Shown here in pieces: positions 63,895-64,000 of a stretch of DNA of 64,000 bases. Position numbers and translations under genes: made by a program. Each line of letters starts with the position of its first letter. Positions within the stretch are counted from its first letter, which is position 1. The DNA lies in the NCBI RefSeq assembly GCF_014779795.1, contig NZ_JACXZS010000005.1, forward strand, positions 62,001 through 126,000, in the 5' to 3' direction. The notes under the pieces are model-generated. The model saw only the letters and a list, made by a program, of their open reading frames with translations, had not been told where the DNA came from and did no database searches. This stretch comes from Microbacterium helvum. Lineage in GTDB: Bacteria > Actinomycetota > Actinomycetes > Actinomycetales > Microbacteriaceae.

Positions 63895-64000
63895 GTTGAG
63901 GTGGCACGAATGGCCGTTTCGACGGGTTGGATGCCGCAACCTGTGCCACCTGAGCGAAGACCGCCGCGGTTGATGTGGCGAACATGGTGGCGTCGGCGGG
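63895..64000. repeat. 61-base palindrome, GGTGGC family, plus truncated next copy
   Basis: A full unit spans 63895-63955 (GTTGAGGTGGCACG...GTGCCACCTGAGC). A second unit starts at 63969 (GTTGATGTGGCG) and is cut by the window end. Starts are 74 bases apart. Confidence 0.85.

Overview
The window is high-GC actinobacterial DNA that reads like a Microbacterium or a close member of the Microbacteriaceae. The reasons are the strong G/C third-position bias, many GTG starts and 4-base ATGA/GTGA gene overlaps, several apparently leaderless promoters, a monomeric isocitrate dehydrogenase, a homoprotocatechuate dioxygenase of the Brevibacterium type, and abundant GGATGCC/GGCATCC words and REP-like repeats. 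The genus call is inference. No rRNA, tRNA, CRISPR array or insertion sequence was seen.

Region 1 (1-16.1 kb) is a galactomannan locus. The minus strand carries a sugar-binding lipoprotein, two ABC permeases, a GH2 beta-mannosidase, a GH113 enzyme, a secreted GH26 mannanase with S-layer-like domains, and the start of a BadF-type kinase. Divergently lie a LacI regulator and a GH36 alpha-galactosidase; a CE7 acetyl esterase sits a little further on. A LacI-type palindrome lies between the -35 and -10 of the mannan operon. Together these would import, debranch, deacetylate and hydrolyse galactomannan.

Region 2 (16.2-21.3 kb) holds a GNAT protein, the isocitrate dehydrogenase with a 26-bp palindrome upstream, and an L,D-transpeptidase with a very long acidic tail.

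Region 3 (21.5-36.5 kb) is amino-sugar use: a ROK repressor, a DasABC-like transporter, a ROK kinase and NagB on the plus strand, and GH20 hexosaminidase plus NagA on the minus strand. The ROK gene and the GH20 gene share an 18-bp operator-like word directly against their start codons. Between them lie a D-lactate/glycolate-oxidase-like flavoprotein, two small membrane proteins and a very unusual sigma factor fused to a zinc-finger anti-sigma-like domain, membrane segments and a long Gly/Asn-rich tail.

Region 4 (36.5-46 kb) starts with a ZTP riboswitch ahead of glyA and folD, then a tandem repeat array, TetR/MFS and MarR/quinone-reductase pairs with clear palindromic operators, a frameshifted lipoprotein, an ECF42-type sigma factor with its DGPF partner, and a membrane protein.

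Region 5 (46-64 kb) is aromatic catabolism. An hpa operon (hpaG-GntR-hpaE-hpaD-hpaH-hpaI) with a divergent MHS transporter degrades homoprotocatechuate to TCA-cycle precursors. A paa cluster (TetR, enoyl-CoA hydratase, 3-hydroxyacyl-CoA dehydrogenase, paaZ, thioesterase, paaABCDE) handles phenylacetyl-CoA; two copies of a TetR operator-like site mark its two promoters.

The most unusual signal is non-coding: about fifteen inverted repeats, nearly all exactly 61 bases long with a 24-13-24 arm-loop-arm layout. One sequence family recurs in tandem arrays at an 83-85 base pitch; at least three other elements share the geometry but have different arms. Two further REP families have entered coding frames, forming N-termini or linkers of several proteins.
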